33,823 bases of DNA from Winogradskyella pacifica (lineage in GTDB: Bacteria > Bacteroidota > Bacteroidia > Flavobacteriales > Flavobacteriaceae): the NCBI RefSeq assembly GCF_013403915.1, contig NZ_JABFDI010000025.1:1-33823 (forward strand). The letters are read 5' to 3'. Position numbers and translations under genes: made by a program. The notes beneath the pieces were generated by a model. The model ran no database searches, was not told the DNA's origin, and saw only the letters and a list, made by a program, of their open reading frames with translations. The first letter of the stretch is position 1. Every line of letters begins with the position of its first letter. This document shows, in pieces, positions 7,655 to 15,843 of the stretch.

Positions 7655-9682
7655 ATGCGTATTTATCTTGCTTTAATTTTTTTATTCTTGTTTGGAAACG
7701 CATTTGCTCAAAAACACTATTCAAATACATACGATAGTATTTTTAAGCTAAGAAGCCTATCGTTCGATGATAATTTATCTGATAGTTTAAGGGTTGTTTA
7801 TGCCAAGAAAGCGATGGTGTTATCACATAAAACTTCTGAAGACAGCACAATTCTTAAAAGTGGCAGAAGTTTAGGGATTTTGTACGATGTGTTAGGTCAA
7901 ACGGATCTGTGGCAACAACAGAATAAAAATAATTTACAATTAGCGCATAAATTATCCGATACATTGGCATTAGCTGTAGCTAAACTTAATATTGGTATAG
8001 CAAAACAGTATTATGAGGTTCAATATGATAGCGCATTTTATTATTACAGAGGCGCATTAAAATATTATGATGAATTAGGCGATACAGAACTTGTGGCAAC
8101 ACTCTATTGTTATATTGCCGAAATTCAACTTAATGAGAAAGTTTATATAAGTAGTGAGGAAAATGCAATTAAAGCATTACGATTATTTAATACTCTGCCA
8201 AAAACAGAGTCTATTTTAGATGATATTTGGATTGTAAATAATCTATTAGGTCAAATATCGGGACATCTAGGCCGCTATACTGAAGCTTTAGAATATCATA
8301 ATAAAGCCATTGATATAGCTAATGACATGAGGAAGGGTGAACAGAACAAAACCATCTCACTTCATAATCAGGCTAACATGTATATCAAATTACATGACTA
8401 TGAAAAGGCTATTCAACTTTTTAACGATCTCATTGAATTGCGACCAGTTTACCAAGAGATAGATCCCACATTTTACCCATTAATTATTGATAATCTTGCC
8501 TATACTAAGGTATTAGCCGGATATAAAGATTATAATGAAATAAGCGATATGTTTTATGAAGCATATAAAATCAGTAATAATCTTAATGACGATGTTACTA
8601 AGCTTGCCGTAACAATAGATTTATCAAAATATTACAAACATTTAGCTATTAAGGATTCTACTCTAAAATATACCGTTAAGGCTTATAATTTAGCTAAGAA
8701 AATATCGTCAACAGATATCTTATTAAAGTCTATGGTTTTGCTTTCTGAGTTAAAAGATGGCGAGGAAGGTAAAAGGTATCTATACGATCATATAAAACTT
8801 ACAGATAGTTTATTATATGTAGAACGGAATGTAAGAAATAAATTTGCTAGAATTGAACTTGAAACAGATCAATTAGTAGCGAAAAATAAGCAAATATCTA
8901 AAGAGAATTTATATTTATTAATCTTATCTATTGGTCTTTTAGTTACTGCTATATTAGTTTACGTCTTAATTTCTCAACGGGCAAAGAACAGGAAGTTAAA
9001 GTTAATACAAGTGCAGCAAAAAGCTAACGAAGATATTTATAATCTACTGTTAGGGCAACAAGATAAAGTAGATGAAGCTAGAGCGAAGGAAAAAACACGA
9101 GTATCAAAAGAATTGCACGATGGAGTTTTAGGTGGACTTTTTGGAGTGCGATTAAGTTTAGATAGTATTAATTTTAATGAGGGAAAAGAGGCGATGATGT
9201 CTCGGGCAAAATATATTAGTCAGCTTAAAACGATAGAACATGACATTCGCAAAATATCACACGAGTTAAATACCGATTTTATATCAGGATCTAGTTTTAT
9301 AGATATTGTAACCGAACTCATTGAAAACCAAACTCAAGCTTATAATTTAGAACATAAATTTGATTATACCGATGATATTCATTGGGATTTAGTATCTAAT
9401 AAAGTGAAAATCAATATTTATAGAATCATTCAAGAGTCGATGCAAAACATCTATAAACACGCCAATGCTAAAGTCATTTCAGTTTGTATTTCACTAGAAA
9501 AAGACTTAATTTGCTTGGATATTGTAGACGACGGTTCTGGCTTTGATACTTCCAAAAGTAAAAAAGGCATTGGTCTGAAAAATATGCGATCTCGAGTAAA
9601 TGACCTTAAAGGCACTATAAGTATTACATCGCAATCCGATACTGGTACAACAGTTAATGTAAAAATTCCCTATACAAATTAA
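7655..9682 (+). CDS. TPR-containing sensor histidine kinase (NarL-type)
   Basis: 675 residues. Signal peptide 1-19 (ending NAFAQ), periplasmic TPR repeats about 40-390 (for example GRYTEALEYHNKAIDIA and HDYEKAIQLFNDLIEL), one TM helix about 417-440, a coiled linker, then a HisKA_3 dimerisation domain with the H-box KEKTRVSKELHDGVLGG (phospho-acceptor His about 488). The HATPase domain has an N-box IQESMQNIYKHA (about 593), G1 DDGSGFD (625-631) and G2 GIGLKNMRSRV (638-648). All catalytic motifs are intact. It should phosphorylate the response regulator encoded 6 bp downstream. The periplasmic TPRs suggest sensing of a protein or peptide ligand. Confidence 0.93.
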   Translation: MRIYLALIFLFLFGNAFAQKHYSNTYDSIFKLRSLSFDDNLSDSLRVVYAKKAMVLSHKTSEDSTILKSGRSLGILYDVLGQTDLWQQQNKNNLQLAHKLSDTLALAVAKLNIGIAKQYYEVQYDSAFYYYRGALKYYDELGDTELVATLYCYIAEIQLNEKVYISSEENAIKALRLFNTLPKTESILDDIWIVNNLLGQISGHLGRYTEALEYHNKAIDIANDMRKGEQNKTISLHNQANMYIKLHDYEKAIQLFNDLIELRPVYQEIDPTFYPLIIDNLAYTKVLAGYKDYNEISDMFYEAYKISNNLNDDVTKLAVTIDLSKYYKHLAIKDSTLKYTVKAYNLAKKISSTDILLKSMVLLSELKDGEEGKRYLYDHIKLTDSLLYVERNVRNKFARIELETDQLVAKNKQISKENLYLLILSIGLLVTAILVYVLISQRAKNRKLKLIQVQQKANEDIYNLLLGQQDKVDEARAKEKTRVSKELHDGVLGGLFGVRLSLDSINFNEGKEAMMSRAKYISQLKTIEHDIRKISHELNTDFISGSSFIDIVTELIENQTQAYNLEHKFDYTDDIHWDLVSNKVKINIYRIIQESMQNIYKHANAKVISVCISLEKDLICLDIVDDGSGFDTSKSKKGIGLKNMRSRVNDLKGTISITSQSDTGTTVNVKIPYTN

Positions 9683-9688
9683 TTTCAC

Positions 9689-10357
9689 ATGGAACACATC
9701 AAAATTTTAATGGTAGACGACCATCCAATTATTATAGAGGGTTACCAGAATGTGTTAATGGCAACAAAAAAAGACGATCAAACTTTGTATATCGATACAG
9801 CGAACAATTGTGATACAGCTGTAGCTATGATAGAGCGCCAATCAAAAAAATATCCATACGATGTTTGCTTTTTTGATATTAGTTTACCAGGTTCAGAAGA
9901 CGGGAGATATACTTCTGGTGAGGATTTAGCATTATTAGCAAAGCGTTTAATGCCTAGAGCTAAGATTGTAATTCTTACCATGTTTAATGAAACGTTTCGA
10001 ATTCATAATATTATTAAAGAGATTGATCCAGACGGTTTTTTAATTAAAAGTGATTTAACGTCTATGGAATTGGCTGATGGTTTTCAGCAAATTTTAAAGT
10101 CGCCACCTTACTATAGTAGCACGGTTAGCAATTATACTAAAAAAAGAATTTCGAGTGATATCTACGTCGATGATATAAATCGAAAAATCTTACATTTATT
10201 GTCTCAAGGCATAAAAACTAAAAGTCTAAATGAATATATAGACATGTCTACAAGTGCCATTGAAAAACGTAAAAAACAGCTTAAGATTTTGTTCTCTATT
10301 GATGATGGAAAAGATGAAAGCTTGTTAAAAGAAGCACGAGAAAAAGGTTATTTGTAA
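9689..10357 (+). CDS. DNA-binding response regulator
   Basis: 222 residues. The receiver domain (about 4-130) has the acidic pair D10-D11 (MVDDHP), phospho-acceptor D63 in CFFDISLPG, T97 (ILTM) and K120 (LIKSD), so it should be phosphorylatable. The C-terminal part (about 168-222) is where NarL/FixJ regulators carry a LuxR-type HTH. Here it is divergent (INRKILHLLSQGIKTKSLNE, then MSTSAIEKRKKQLKILF) and lacks the usual LTxRExEVL start, but keeps the helix spacing. It forms an operon with the TPR kinase (6 bp gap) and is its obvious partner. Phased repeats directly after the gene are candidate binding sites. Confidence 0.9.
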   Translation: MEHIKILMVDDHPIIIEGYQNVLMATKKDDQTLYIDTANNCDTAVAMIERQSKKYPYDVCFFDISLPGSEDGRYTSGEDLALLAKRLMPRAKIVILTMFNETFRIHNIIKEIDPDGFLIKSDLTSMELADGFQQILKSPPYYSSTVSNYTKKRISSDIYVDDINRKILHLLSQGIKTKSLNEYIDMSTSAIEKRKKQLKILFSIDDGKDESLLKEAREKGYL

Positions 10358-10383
10358 TAAAAGCGCAGAAATATCGCATTTTA

Positions 10384-10467
10384 TACGGTTTTTGAAACCT
10401 TTGAAGGTGCCGTTAATTAAGGAAACTACGGTTTTTCCACAGCAAGTGTACGGTTTTCCCACAGCAA
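10384..10467. repeat. Three phased TACGGTTTT repeats after the response regulator
   Basis: TACGGTTTTT occurs at 10384-10393. Two 19-bp direct repeats follow: 10427-10445 and 10449-10467, TACGGTTTT(T/C)CCACAGCAA with one mismatch. Start-to-start distances are 43 and 22 bp, close to four and two helical turns, so all copies face the same side of the DNA. That layout is typical of cooperative binding sites for an activator dimer, probably the adjacent response regulator (inference). Confidence 0.6.
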
Positions 10468-10557
10468 AAAGTAAAAAGACTTCAATATATTTACACCTGT
10501 CAGCAAGAGTTAATTAATCCCTTATTAAGTATTTGTTGAATTAATAGCAAGAAAATT

Positions 10558-10592
10558 AAACCTAATCACATAGTATGTGGCTAGGTTTTTTT
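10558..10592 (+). terminator. Strong terminator after response regulator region
   Basis: AAACCTA and TAGGTTT enclose CACAT-AGT-ATGTG with a short mismatch between helices, followed by a run of seven or more T. It ends plus-strand transcripts from the kinase operon or a shorter local transcript. The reverse strand has a shorter T-run and may serve the convergent DUF456 gene. Confidence 0.8.
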
Positions 10593-10616
10593 CTATTAAA
10601 GGAGGTTCGAAATAGA

Positions 10617-11114
10617 TTAATACCAGCTTGCATTGTGTTCCGATAACTTCACAATAAAAAAGCCGAGATAAATTATAGCCACAATAAATTTTAAAAAGGT
10701 AGAGGCTATAAATCCTAAGAACGATCCAAAAGCAGCTTTCAAAGCTTTATTAAAATCATTGCGATGCATCATTTCTCCAATAAGTGCACCAACAAATGGA
10801 CCAATTATAATTCCAAAGGGAATAGGAGAGAGCAGCCCAATGATTAAACCTAAGGTCGTCCCAATCATTCCGGCTCTACTACCACCAAATCGTTTAGTGC
10901 CTATGGCGGGAATAATATAATCTAAGACATAAATAAAAACAGCAAATACTAGAGAGACAATTAAAAAGGTATGACTCAATTCTACGCCTTCCGTAAAATG
11001 AAGCACTAAAAGGCCAGCCCAACTCGTTAGTGGTCCAGGCAATACCGGAAGAAAACTGCCAAGGATACCTAATATCATTAAAAGCAGTGCGATACACACT
11101 AAAAATATTTCCAT
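10617..11114 (-). CDS. DUF456 family membrane protein
   Basis: 165 residues, nearly all hydrophobic. The N-terminal segment ILGSFLPVLPGPLTSWAGLL is the conserved DUF456 start. Gly-rich helices follow (GSRAGMIGTTLGLIIGLLSP and GIIIGPFVGALIGEMMH), which is the duplicated glycine-zipper-like pattern of the family, and a final TM helix lies at about 130-155. It is an inner-membrane protein of unknown function. It is convergent with the response regulator and divergent from the BlaI gene, sharing 129 bp of intergenic DNA that contains the BlaI-type dyads. Confidence 0.88.
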   Translation of the reverse strand: MEIFLVCIALLLMILGILGSFLPVLPGPLTSWAGLLVLHFTEGVELSHTFLIVSLVFAVFIYVLDYIIPAIGTKRFGGSRAGMIGTTLGLIIGLLSPIPFGIIIGPFVGALIGEMMHRNDFNKALKAAFGSFLGFIASTFLKFIVAIIYLGFFIVKLSEHNASWY

Positions 11115-11168
11115 ATCAAAAAATTAAATTCATTAATAGGACGCTTTAAGTAAGCTATTGTTACAATT

Positions 11169-11210
11169 ATATAACTAAATAATTAGTTGAAACTAATTAT
11201 TTAGTTATAT
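11169..11210. promoter_or_regulatory. Double BlaI-type operator, perfect 20-bp inverted repeat
   Basis: Two dyads, ACTAAATAATTAGT (11174-11187) and ACTAATTATTTAGT (11192-11205), are mirror images. Together with flanks they make a perfect inverted repeat with 20-bp arms (11169-11188 and 11191-11210) around two bases. The right arm runs into the promoter's -7 box TATATTTG (11206-11213); the ATG of blaI is at 11244. Repressor binding here would block RNA polymerase, as expected for autorepression by a BlaI/MecI protein. Confidence 0.75.
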
Positions 11211-11213
11211 TTG
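11206..11213 (+). promoter_or_regulatory. -7 box (TATATTTG) of first blaI/M56 operon
   Basis: TATATTTG fits TAnnTTTG. A TTG at 11187-11189, in the centre of the inverted repeat, is 16 bp upstream, slightly closer than the usual 17-23. The predicted start is near 11220, 24 nt before the ATG. Confidence 0.6.
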
Positions 11214-11243
11214 TGATGAGTTAATCTAAAAAAAGGGAGTGCT

Positions 11244-11609
11244 ATGAAGCAATTAACAAAAGCAGAAGAGGAAATTATGCAAACCTTATGGCAGCTTAAA
11301 AAAGCCAATGTAAAATCGATAATTGAAATGTTACCAGAGCCTAAGCCTGCTTATAATACGGTGTCTACAATCGTAAGAATTTTAGAAAGTAAGGGTTTTG
11401 TAAACTATGAGAAAAAAGGAAAAGGGCATGTGTACTTTCCTATAGTTGCTAAGGAATCTTACAGTAACCAGTCCATAAATAAATTAGTGGATAATTATTT
11501 TCAAGGTTCTTTTAAAAGTATGGTGTCGTTTTTTGTTCAGAAAAATGATGTTGATGTTAAAGACATTGAAGTCTTACTCGATGAAATTAATAAAAACAAA
11601 CCGCAGTAG
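11244..11609 (+). CDS. BlaI/MecI/CopY family repressor (first copy)
   Basis: 121 residues, the normal length for the family. The N-terminal winged helix (about 1-75) is clear: LTKAEEEIMQTLWQLKKANV, PEPKPAYNTVSTIVRILESK (recognition helix TVSTIVRIL) and the wing GHVYFPIV. The C-terminal helices (about 78-118, FKSMVSFFVQ) form the dimerisation and protease-sensitive region. BlaI proteins repress their own operon until an M56 protease inactivates them; the cognate protease gene follows 87 bp downstream. Operators overlap its promoter. The targets may include the TPR and lipoprotein genes of the same operon. Confidence 0.93.
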   Translation: MKQLTKAEEEIMQTLWQLKKANVKSIIEMLPEPKPAYNTVSTIVRILESKGFVNYEKKGKGHVYFPIVAKESYSNQSINKLVDNYFQGSFKSMVSFFVQKNDVDVKDIEVLLDEINKNKPQ

Positions 11610-11696
11610 ATCTTTTGTTTTAAACATTGAACTGTACATAATTTACAAGGTTCACAGAGAGTATTAAAAAAATAAATAGTAACGAATTAAATAATT

Positions 11697-14090
11697 ATGC
11701 TGTATTCTATTCTTCAAATTATCGCATTTCAAGCCTTGTTTTTATTGATATACGATTTGTTTTTAAAGCGAGAAACCTTCTTTAATTACAATAGAGCTTA
11801 CTTAATAATTACGTCTGTATTAGCGCTTGTATTACCATTTCTTAAATTTCCTCAACTAAAAACGATGGCCACAAAAGATATGGTTATTCATTTGCCAGAA
11901 GTATTTATTGGTACAAAATCACCAACGGTTTACGACATTCAAACGGCAGAATTAGCTGGTATTATTTTAGAGCAGCCACAAACACCAATTTGGCAAATAA
12001 TAGCAGTAACGGGTATCGCGATAGCATCATTGATTTTTCTAGCTAAAATCACCAAATTATATTGGTTAAAACATAAAAACCCTAAACGTTGGAAAGGCAA
12101 TATTCTTATTGTTAAGCTCATAAAAAGTAGCGCTGCATTTTCGTTTTTCAACACCATATTTTTAGGTGAACATATTTCAGAGTCTGAAAAGCCAACCATT
12201 TATAAGCACGAGTTGGTACATATTGAAGAATACCATACGGTAGATTTATTGTTTTTCGAATTGCTTAGAGTTGTATTCTGGTTTAATCCTTTAGTCTACA
12301 TCTATCAAAATAGAATCAAAGAATTACACGAATATATTGCCGATGCCAAAGCGGTAAAGCAAAGTGGTAAAGTCGATTATTATACAAGTTTACTCAATCA
12401 GGTATTAGATGTTAATCAGGTGTCTTTTACTAATACATTTTTTAATAAGTCATTAATCAAAAAACGAATCGCTATGTTACAAAAATCAAAATCAAAACAG
12501 CTTCATCTTCTTAAGTATGCACTATTAATTCCTATGGTTTTTGGAATGTTGATTTATACGTCTACGGAGGTTAGAGCGCAACAAAAGATAGACTCACAAG
12601 AAACCTTAGTCAATCAAGAGTTAACTGATGACGAGTTAATTAAAAAGTATCATGAAGAGATACTTACAATGAAAAAAAATGGATCAACCTTTGCTGAAAT
12701 TGTTGATTATGCAGGTTTTATGGGAGATAAAAAATATAATTATATAAACTCTCGTGAAGATTACTTAAAATTTAAGGCATTCATGATTTTTATCGCTGAA
12801 GGTACGATTGAAAGAAAATCAGAAGAAGGCACATTAACCCAAGAAGATATTAACTCTGCTGATGTAATGAAATTAGGCAAACACAAGTCTTACGCAGATT
12901 ATGTAGAATGGAAAAAAACAAAAGAAGCTAAAGAACGATGGGAATCAAACACCCAAGATGGTATTTTAAAACTTTATGTTGAAGATGCTGGAAACAAAAC
13001 AGATGAAGAAACCAAGCGTTTTAATAGATTGTTGAAACAATTAGAAAACGACGATTTTTTTAATAAACTCGTAGTGACAGACGGTAGGTCAACTTTAGTA
13101 TTAGATTCATATATTTCAAATGATGGTGTCGAAATGATTAAAGAAGAGGTTGAAATTGTGGAAGTCCCATTCTCTGTCGTAGAAGAAACACCAACCACCA
13201 TTGATTGTCAAGATTTAGAAAGTAATAAAGATCGAAAAAACTGTTTTAATAGTTTTGTGAGCAAGCACATTGCTAAAAACTTTAATACAAGTATAGGAGA
13301 TAGTTTGAGTCCTGGTAGAAAACGAATTTTTGTGCAGTTTAAAATTGACACCGATGGTAGTGTTAAAGATATTGTAGCTAGAGGTCCAAGTCCAGAATTA
13401 GAAACAGAAGCCAAACGCGTTTTAGCAACCTTGCCTCAGTTTATTCCAGGGAAACAAAAAGGAAAAGTGGTAGTGGTGCCTTTTTCTGTGCCCATTGTTT
13501 TTCAGGTTCAAGGAGATGCTAATTCGCAAGAATATAATGAATTGGTTGCTAAACGCGATAGTATTTTAAAGCATTCCACAGATAAAAACCCAATTGTTGA
13601 GCAATTAAATCAACAAATCAATGAATTAAAGACCAATAAAAAGGTGTTGTCTATTGAAGACATGGAAAAGTATGCAGAAGAAAGGGTAGCTGCTAAAAAG
13701 AGGCGTTTAAATGGGGCAATTCCTTTTAGTGAGGTGGAAGTTGCTCCAGTTCATCCCGATTGTGAATCGCTGTCTAACAAAACAGAAGAAAAAGATTGTT
13801 TAGCACAAGCAATCAATAAGTTTGTTGGAAAAAATTTTGATACCAATTTAGCAAATTCTTTAGGTTTACCAGCAGGTCAAAAACGAATTTACGCACAGTT
13901 TATAATAGATAAAACAGGACATGTTACTAGCATTACTGCCAGAGGACCACACCCAAAATTGGAAGCGGAAACGATTAGAGTTTTAAACTTATTACCAAAT
14001 TTTACTCCTGCTAAAAAAGGAGGTGAAGTTGTAGCTGTATCGTATGCTTTACCAATTGTTTTTCAAATTCATGATTCTAAAAAAGACTAA
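11697..14090 (+). CDS. M56 (BlaR1-like) membrane protease with two TonB_C-type domains
   Basis: 797 residues. TM helices at about 3-22, 33-50, 98-117 and 271-288. The M56 zinc motif HELVH is at 171-175, with the third ligand E212 in KELHEYIAD, so the gluzincin site is intact. The periplasmic part has two homologous domains of TonB C-terminal type (about 503-605 and 688-792). Each is preceded by Cys-X11-Cys (C504/C516, C689/C701) and contains the motif pattern RI(F/Y)(V/A)QF.ID..G.V..I.ARGP. No penicillin-binding sensor domain is present, so it is not a beta-lactam receptor. It probably cleaves the BlaI repressor encoded upstream in response to an envelope signal. Confidence 0.9.
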   Translation: MLYSILQIIAFQALFLLIYDLFLKRETFFNYNRAYLIITSVLALVLPFLKFPQLKTMATKDMVIHLPEVFIGTKSPTVYDIQTAELAGIILEQPQTPIWQIIAVTGIAIASLIFLAKITKLYWLKHKNPKRWKGNILIVKLIKSSAAFSFFNTIFLGEHISESEKPTIYKHELVHIEEYHTVDLLFFELLRVVFWFNPLVYIYQNRIKELHEYIADAKAVKQSGKVDYYTSLLNQVLDVNQVSFTNTFFNKSLIKKRIAMLQKSKSKQLHLLKYALLIPMVFGMLIYTSTEVRAQQKIDSQETLVNQELTDDELIKKYHEEILTMKKNGSTFAEIVDYAGFMGDKKYNYINSREDYLKFKAFMIFIAEGTIERKSEEGTLTQEDINSADVMKLGKHKSYADYVEWKKTKEAKERWESNTQDGILKLYVEDAGNKTDEETKRFNRLLKQLENDDFFNKLVVTDGRSTLVLDSYISNDGVEMIKEEVEIVEVPFSVVEETPTTIDCQDLESNKDRKNCFNSFVSKHIAKNFNTSIGDSLSPGRKRIFVQFKIDTDGSVKDIVARGPSPELETEAKRVLATLPQFIPGKQKGKVVVVPFSVPIVFQVQGDANSQEYNELVAKRDSILKHSTDKNPIVEQLNQQINELKTNKKVLSIEDMEKYAEERVAAKKRRLNGAIPFSEVEVAPVHPDCESLSNKTEEKDCLAQAINKFVGKNFDTNLANSLGLPAGQKRIYAQFIIDKTGHVTSITARGPHPKLEAETIRVLNLLPNFTPAKKGGEVVAVSYALPIVFQIHDSKKD

Positions 14091-14099
14091 TAATTACTT

Positions 14100-15230
14100 A
14101 TGAAATTAATTTTAGGACTCTTGTGTTGTGTTTTTACCATTCATTTAAATGCGCAAAATATAAAAGCGGAAGCAGATCATCTCTATAGTAATGGCAACTT
14201 TTCCAAAGCTATAGAGGTTTACAAATCTTTAGATGATTTAGAGGCTGTTTACGATGATATTGCAAAAGCGTATATGGCAATAGGGAACTATGGAGAAGCA
14301 TTAAATAATTATGAAAAAGCAATAAAAGCCAATGCGGATGATCTTCTATTACAGTATGAATACGCAAAATTGTTAGCAAGAACGAAACATTATAAAGATG
14401 CCAATCAGCGATTTTCAACCTTAATTGCATCCGATAGCTTAAACCCTAATTACTATTATGAACTAGGTGTGGTTTTAGAAAAGCAAAAGGACACTACCGC
14501 ATTACAACAATTTGAAAAAACATTTCAACTTGATGAAACGCATCAAAAAGCCATTTTTAAGATTTCGAAACATCATTTAATAAAACGAAACTTTATAAAG
14601 GCTCATGGTTATATTGATAGAGGATTAGAAAGTTATGAAAACAATATAGAGCTTATCAGTTTAAAGGCGCAAACCTATTACCATCAAGACTATTATACCC
14701 ATGCCGTTGTTTGGTTTAATAAATTGTTAGATTTAGGTGAGAAATCGGAGTTTATTCACGAAAAATTAAGTTTGAGTTATGCGCAAAATTCAGATTATAA
14801 AGATGCAATTTATCACAGAAAACAAGCTTTAAAATATAGCCCAAATGATGCGAATGCCATGTTCGTTATCGGTGCATACTACCAGAGTTTAAGTGATTTT
14901 GAAATGGCTGAACAGTATATCACAAAGGCTTTATTATTAAAAGACCTTCCGCTTTCAGATGAGTACCAGCGTTTAGGTACTATTTTTAATCGCCAGAAAA
15001 AATACGATCAAGCGATTAAAGCCTTTCAAAAATCGTTAAAAGAAGATCCTTCTAATATAATGTCCGAGTTTTATATTCTTAGAACCAAAGATGAATATTA
15101 TGCTGATACTGGTAGTAAAATTAAGCTGTATGAGCAATTTATTGAGAAGCATAAAAAAAGTCCATTTATAAGCTATGCTGAAGGCCGACTCAAAGAATTA
15201 AAGCAAGAAAAGTTTTTAGAAGGCGAGTAA
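14100..15230 (+). CDS. Periplasmic TPR protein
   Basis: 376 residues with a signal peptide (1-18, ending LNAQ). Nearly the whole mature chain is made of TPR units, for example GNYGEALNNYEKAIKANADD, KYDQAIKAFQKSLKEDPSN and SDYKDAIYHRKQALKYSPND, giving about eight to nine repeats. It is probably an exported scaffold binding protein partners. It starts 9 bp after the M56 gene, so it is co-transcribed and may feed the M56/BlaI switch or be one of its outputs. Confidence 0.88.
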   Translation: MKLILGLLCCVFTIHLNAQNIKAEADHLYSNGNFSKAIEVYKSLDDLEAVYDDIAKAYMAIGNYGEALNNYEKAIKANADDLLLQYEYAKLLARTKHYKDANQRFSTLIASDSLNPNYYYELGVVLEKQKDTTALQQFEKTFQLDETHQKAIFKISKHHLIKRNFIKAHGYIDRGLESYENNIELISLKAQTYYHQDYYTHAVVWFNKLLDLGEKSEFIHEKLSLSYAQNSDYKDAIYHRKQALKYSPNDANAMFVIGAYYQSLSDFEMAEQYITKALLLKDLPLSDEYQRLGTIFNRQKKYDQAIKAFQKSLKEDPSNIMSEFYILRTKDEYYADTGSKIKLYEQFIEKHKKSPFISYAEGRLKELKQEKFLEGE

Positions 15231-15345
15231 AATTCTTCATATAAATTAAAATCAAGACATAGATGTAACGCTACAATCTAAAAGCGAAGCTGACTAGCAT
15301 GGTTTTGAATAAAATATCGTACTTTTCGCTATCAGAACACTAGTA

Positions 15346-15822
15346 ATGAATCGAATTGTTTGTCTTTTAATCTTGCTTTTTGCAACCTCTTGCAATTATT
15401 TTGAAAAGAAGAAAGTTTATCCTGAAGATCTACTTGAGGAGGAGCTACAAACTTTTAATTGGAATGAGGTAGATGCCTATCCAACGTTTAGTAATTGCGA
15501 TTCTTTGACGGAAAAAGAAGATCGGAAAGTGTGTTTTCAGAATACTTTGATTAGTAGTGTGAATGAGTTTTTAAAAGCACAAAATTTAGTAGTTTCTAAT
15601 AACGTTAATGATACGATTAGGCTTAATATTAAGATTGATAAAACAGGACTTTTAGTAGTAGAATCTATTAAAATGCACCCTGAAACTATTCAGGAAATCC
15701 CGAAAATTGACAGTCTTCTACGTCGCAGTTTAAAAGGAGTTCCTAAAATATACCCCGCCATAAAACGAAATCAACAAGTTACTACCGCTTTTGAGTTACC
15801 TGTGATTGTACGTATTAATTAG
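15346..15822 (+). CDS. Lipoprotein with TonB_C-like domain
   Basis: 158 residues with a lipoprotein signal peptide; lipobox FATSC, lipidated Cys16. The mature region repeats the pattern found twice in the M56 protein upstream: a Cys-X11-Cys motif (C51 and C63, NCDSLTEKEDRKVC), then a helix, then LNIKIDKTGLLVVESI and a final VTTAFELPVIVRIN strand. This is the arrangement of TonB_C-type domains in Bacteroidetes. It is thus a likely paralogue of the M56 periplasmic domain, possibly a ligand or competitor for it. It is 115 bp after the TPR gene and convergent with the glycosyltransferase (21 bp gap). Confidence 0.78.
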   Translation: MNRIVCLLILLFATSCNYFEKKKVYPEDLLEEELQTFNWNEVDAYPTFSNCDSLTEKEDRKVCFQNTLISSVNEFLKAQNLVVSNNVNDTIRLNIKIDKTGLLVVESIKMHPETIQEIPKIDSLLRRSLKGVPKIYPAIKRNQQVTTAFELPVIVRIN

Positions 15823-15843
15823 CCTGTTTTATTTTGAAGGAAC

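Noticed and set aside
10430..10465. DnaA-box-like TTTTTCCACA words, possible replication origin
   Set aside because: They are part of the longer TACGG repeats, differ from TTATNCACA, and there is no cluster, AT-rich unwinding element or dnaA/dnaN nearby.
11244..14090. Beta-lactam resistance locus (blaI/blaR1)
   Set aside because: BlaI/M56 homology is real, but the protease has TonB_C-type domains and not a penicillin-binding sensor, and no beta-lactamase or PBP gene is present. The same holds for the pair at 28575-31840.
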